This document shows, piece by piece, positions 59,801-64,000 of a stretch of 64,000 bases of DNA. The notes below the pieces were generated by a model. It worked only from the letters and a program-made list of their open reading frames with translations, was not told the DNA's origin and ran no database searches. Positions within the stretch are counted from its first letter, which is position 1; the number at the start of each line of letters is the position of its first letter. The stretch is from Acanthochromis polyacanthus. Its lineage: Eukaryota > Chordata > Actinopteri > Pomacentridae. The position numbers and the translations under genes were made by a program. The stretch covers positions 9,044,995-9,108,994 of the forward strand of contig NC_067132.1 in NCBI RefSeq assembly GCF_021347895.1. Direction: 5' to 3'.

Positions 59801-62800
59801 CTTTTGAAATTCATCAGCAGCACGGTGACTCTCATTTGCTGGTAGCTTTGAAACCTCTCCTGCTTCATTAACAGTTACATTTTGCAGGTAGCAAACAGGG
59901 CGAATTTAAGACACAGAGAGCTTGTCTCGGGAAGTTTTACCATGCTGTCAAAATACTCGTTAGCTTTGGTATAATTGCTGCAAAGTGCAAACAAGATATA
60001 TTCAAAGCGGTTTGCTCTTTGAGGTGCCGCTGACAAGCTTTTTTCAAGGCGCACCGCTTCATTGTAATTTTAGGTCTAATTTGATTTCCATTGTTATGAA
60101 CTGTGGGAGTCTATCGTTGCAGAAAATACCAGGTGCACAATTTCAGCTGTTTTTGTCGAACCTGGTAGTTAAAAGAAGCGGTGTCGCCCTACGCACTCTA
60201 TTTTGCTGTGCCTATTTTGTGTTGCCACTTTGAACGCCCCCAGCATGGATGCTTCTGTGACATGCACTTGAAAGAAAAGAACACACTGACAGCAGAAATA
60301 AATGTCCTCTAACAGGCCATAAGTATCTCAAACAATCCACGTCAATCCAAAGCCCCATCTCCTCAGCCCTGGAGGTCACAGCACTTCCCTTCTTTAAAAG
60401 CTGCCACCGCCACAGGCCTGTTAACAAAAAAAAGTCTCTTATTGCGTTCCTGGCTTATTTATTTTACTCCATGACAACGGCTAATAAACAATCACACAGC
60501 TCTTATTTACTCATGGTCGCCTTGCAGAGGAGGGTGAAAGGAGACCAAGGGAGGAGTTCTTGCTCTTCGCTGCCCAGCTGTGAAGATCCGCTGCTCTTTA
60601 TCATGAAGCTGCTGTATGCTATCAGGGCAGAAGCATAACAAGAGAATTAAGAAAAGTGGCCGAGCGGATCCTCTCCCTAAAGCCCCTTCTGTCCTCCCTT
60701 TTCACTTCCTCGAAACAGGTGGCACTCTTTGTGGGGCACATACGAGTGGGGTTAGTGGGATTCCACATGACAAAGAAAGAGCCAGCTATAGATACTGTGT
60801 AGGTTAATACCACCCTCTTCCCCCCTTCCCTGCTCTTCTTAGTCATCTCTGGAGTCCAGGCCTGGTCACAAAATGCCAGGAAGGGCAGGATGTCTATTGT
60901 AGAAGGTACACAGCGGAGAATGTTTGCCTTCCCAGCAGGCCAAGCAGCTCCACGGGGGCAGCTCAGCGGGGGAGTGAAGGGGCAGAGGGACAGAGAAAGG
61001 AAAGATCTACAATTAAAAAGAGGAAAAGAGTGCTTTTCCAAGCTTTGAGTTACAGACACCTGAAGGCAGGGGGGCTCTCACAGACTTCTGAAGCGTGGTG
61101 AGGCGGGAGACCTTCGCTGAGTCTCCCCTTGGTCTCCCCCACAAAGAGCTGCTTGAGAAGGCATTCCTCAAATATCTCCGCTGCCTATAGTACCACCCTG
61201 CCATACATCTCATCCCAACGTCTCCCCCTCCCACAGCCCTCCACCCATCTACTGCACACATTGTCACAGTGGAATTTCTGTGAGGTCCACAAAAATACCA
61301 TCCAGACAGAGAGAAAAGCAAAGAAATGAGGAACGGCTGAGAGAAAGCAGACAGATTCTCTCTCTGCCTCCTGTTTTTAACCCCTCTCCTCTGCTCCTCC
61401 AAAACAAACAGAGCAGCCTTGACTGGCTGACTGCAGGAGATTTCAGTGTGCTGGAGAAAGAACACTTTTTTGGTCTGGTCAGCAAATCCGATGCTATCAA
61501 TGATTCATAACGTTGTCAGGAGTACATCGTATCTATCGAAAGTTGCCTCTCCTCTTTGAGTCAGCAAGCGAGGAGGTGGTGGGAGAGATCAGCCTGCAGC
61601 TCACGATGAAAGATTTCTAGATCTGGTTTAGGTTCAAGACTAGAAACTTTATCGCACTTCTGATCAGTGAATCTTGCTTTAACAATAAGAACTGTAGTAT
61701 GTCTTTTAAATTAGATAAATTGCCCTTCAGTCTGCCTTATGTGAAACCTGCCTGTCACTTGTTTAGATTCAAATCTACTGAAACCTCCATTTTTTGTTGA
61801 GATGGCAGAGCTACTGCAGTCAGACAAGCCTGACAGCCCTTATCAGATTGCAGACAAAAGGAGAATGGCTGCATGGTAAGGGAGTGCAGAAGAAGCATAT
61901 CTATTTACTTCAGTTTTTCACTTGAGCTTAGCTTGTTCATTCCACCGATTTTCTGAGCAAATTGACTTCAAATATTTGCCTTGATGCAGGCTGCGCCTCT
62001 CCCTCAAACTTCATTAGCTGTGAGAGGCAGTGAGGGCGGCCCCTCAAACTCCACTCTGTGAAAGTCTACAACGGTGCGTGAAAGGTAAACACGTTCTGCA
62101 TTCAGAATCGCAAGGCTCACTTAGTGCCCTTATCTCTGTGATGAAGTGTTTTCCTCCTCCAGCTCTCAGGATACAGGCCTCTGCACTTCCCCAAACAAAC
62201 CTGTCAAGGGTAGCGCACACGTGCAACAACACCACCGCAGCCAGACTCCACTCAGTAAAGACTGTTTTTCTTTTTACGAGCGCCACTTTGAGTGCTTCTT
62301 GTTTGGTTTGCTGATAAGAGCCATGTTGGAGAACATGTGGTGCATGTGTGTTCCATTTGCCCTCTAATTAGATTGCAAGGCAGCGCACTGAAGCATGCAT
62401 TGTAACCCCCACCGCCTCCACCTCCACCCACTCTGCCAGTCCATCAGATAAGGAAGCCATTCTGGCTCTCATCAGTTTCCATTATGTAAGGACTGATTTG
62501 GTGAGTGGAGCTGCGACAGAAAGTCTGATGGGTCCTACACAAATCACACCGAACTACTGTCTGCAGATATAGAAATTACTATTCCTTTGCTTTTAACTAA
62601 GTTACCCATGACATGCCTTGTCAGCGATTACCGCAATAATCCACCCTCATGTTACACAGAGCCATAATTTGAAATTAAGGAGGAATAGTAAAATGGATTG
62701 CCCTCCACGGCTCGTCTTTTCTGACTAAAGCCAACATGAAGCTGCGCAAGTTGGAGCATATCGTGAAGTGGAACTAAAGTCCCATGAAAACCACTCCATT

Positions 62801-64000
62801 AACAACATTAAAAATGAAACGGTACACCAAGTTAAAAATAGGAAAACATTGTAGGTCAGGACGACCCTGTTTTCCTGTGCAATCTGTGTGGCCCACATGA
62901 GAGACTGACTTGAGTTTCACAGCCGTCTGTCTGGGTTGTTTGTTAACGTATCCTCAATACAAGTGGTTTATTACCTTCTGACCACAGTACTGGTAGGTTG
63001 TGTCTGTTCCACATGTAATGAATACGCATGGAGGATAGAGGCGAACGATAACAGCAAGCAAGCACATCCACTACTGAAACGTCCTCTGCTAACAAATTTA
63101 TGAACAGCCAATTAACTGGTGAACCGCAATCTGCAGATTCAGTGTGGCTGCTAAATGAAAGAGCGGCGCTAATTTTTAAATGATACATTGATGGATCAGT
63201 AAACTCAAAGACCTCCCTCTTTTCAATTAAAAAAACTGCCCTCCTTGAGCCTGCAGGGGACTAAATTCTTCTTGCTGCATGTGTTTAGACACAGGAAACT
63301 CATTCCTGACTAATTTGATTAACACAAGCATTGTTACTGCTGCCCCCACCTCCTCCTGTCCCTTCCTCGCTCTCTGTTTCCAGCTTGAACAGTTTAATAG
63401 TCCCTCTGGTGCTGAAATCGGACCCAGAAGAAGTGTCAAGGAGCATCCAGCCTCTAAAAGACAGCAGCATCCAGCCTGCCATAAATCTCTGGCAGCAGTA
63501 AGGATGGGTTAAAGTGGGATTTAAATCCGGGATTAAAAAAAGACACAAACCCTGCAAGCGTATACGGGGGCCATTCAAGGAGCACAAAAGAAGCGCAGGG
63601 TCCAGGTTTTGGGTGGAGTGGGGATACAGTAACAGGATCCAGCAAAGCCCTGTACTCTCCTGAGCCCTGCAGCGTAAACAAACAGCTGAGACAGAGCAGG
63701 GCAGAGGCACCGACACACGCACAAAACCACACACACACACTCACACACACACCCAGAGAAAGACAGGCAATCAGAGCGAGGCAGTCTGCCCAGGCAAAGG
63801 CTCACCTCAGGGCACTAACACTGACACGGGCTCATCACATTACTGTCTGTCTCTGGTTTCATCGGCTTAAACTATCTATCAGACAACAGGTTAGCCGCTT
63901 AGCCTTTCGCTGGATGCAGCAGCTCGTGGCTTACAAGTCAAATAAGCATCAGTAACTAACTGTCACTGAGAAATCCACCTTAAAAGGGTATTTTCACTGA

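Larger units (their letters stand above)
48234..64000 (-). other. nrp1: nrp1 intron 2 (partial)
   Basis: At least 15.8 kb of intron lies upstream of exon 3. A search of both ends and of the whole stretch for the missing CUB a1 exon (EWLI / NFNPHFDLE type sequence on the minus strand) found nothing. Contents: (AC)38 at 48534-48609, short CA and TG runs at 48730-49024, the TCTCC pentamer array at 50768-50872, and CA-rich stretches near 52035-52092. The many short open frames here show no family resemblance. Confidence 0.8.

Noticed and set aside
60655..60690. tRNA A-box-like string gtggccgagcgg
   Set aside because: No B box or cloverleaf follows at the right distance.
60622..61465. Overlapping 145- and 150-codon minus-strand frames
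   Set aside because: Ser/Leu/Arg-rich translations of pyrimidine-rich DNA in different frames; no splice sites or homology seen.

Overview
The window is vertebrate, most likely teleost fish, nuclear DNA. It holds short exons separated by long introns with consensus GT/AG borders, very dense CA/TG microsatellites, and interspersed repeats of kinds common in fish. It contains most of one gene on the minus strand: neuropilin-1 (nrp1, a co-receptor for semaphorins and VEGF). Fifteen coding exons were found by joining reading frames across splice sites. Every junction keeps frame and together they encode about 843 residues. This corresponds to exons 3-17 of a 17-exon gene if the exon layout is as in human NRP1. 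The C-terminal sequence (SALENYNFELVDGVKLKKDK ... YSEA) is of neuropilin-1 type, not neuropilin-2. Whether it is the fish nrp1a or nrp1b paralogue cannot be decided here.

Layout, following transcription (right to left). 64000-48234 is the partial intron 2; the signal peptide and first half of CUB domain a1 (exons 1-2) were not found and should lie beyond position 64000. 48233-48052 is the rest of CUB a1. 39891-39664 and 35492-35337 are CUB a2. 32805-32639, 23404-23249 and 21138-20994 are F5/8 type C domain b1. 17320-16989 and 15731-15587 are domain b2. 13440-13330 and 12582-12532 are the linker with the Ser-Gly glycosaminoglycan site. 10596-10453, 10333-10056 and 9917-9821 are the MAM domain. 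9693-9640 is the juxtamembrane linker. 9527-9241 is the transmembrane helix and cytoplasmic tail. A 3' UTR probably runs to about 6545, where an AATAAA and a GU-rich element lie close together. 1-6544 is AT-rich intergenic DNA with repeats and one candidate inverted-repeat DNA transposon relic.

The most interesting observations concern isoform choice. Exon 11 ends in two in-frame donor sites 21 nt apart, just after the Ser-Gly site, matching the position of the human NRP1-delta7 variant. Reading through the exon 12 donor gives a short in-frame tail, a stop and a possible poly(A) signal, as expected for a soluble receptor. Exon 16 is a frame-preserving 54-nt cassette. All seven b1-pocket residues known to bind C-terminal arginine ligands are conserved. 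The introns carry large ordered repeats, including 21 copies of GGAGA in transcript orientation, (GT)38 upstream of exon 3 and (CA)42 downstream of exon 6. No second protein-coding gene, RNA gene, CRISPR array or novel multi-gene system is supported.
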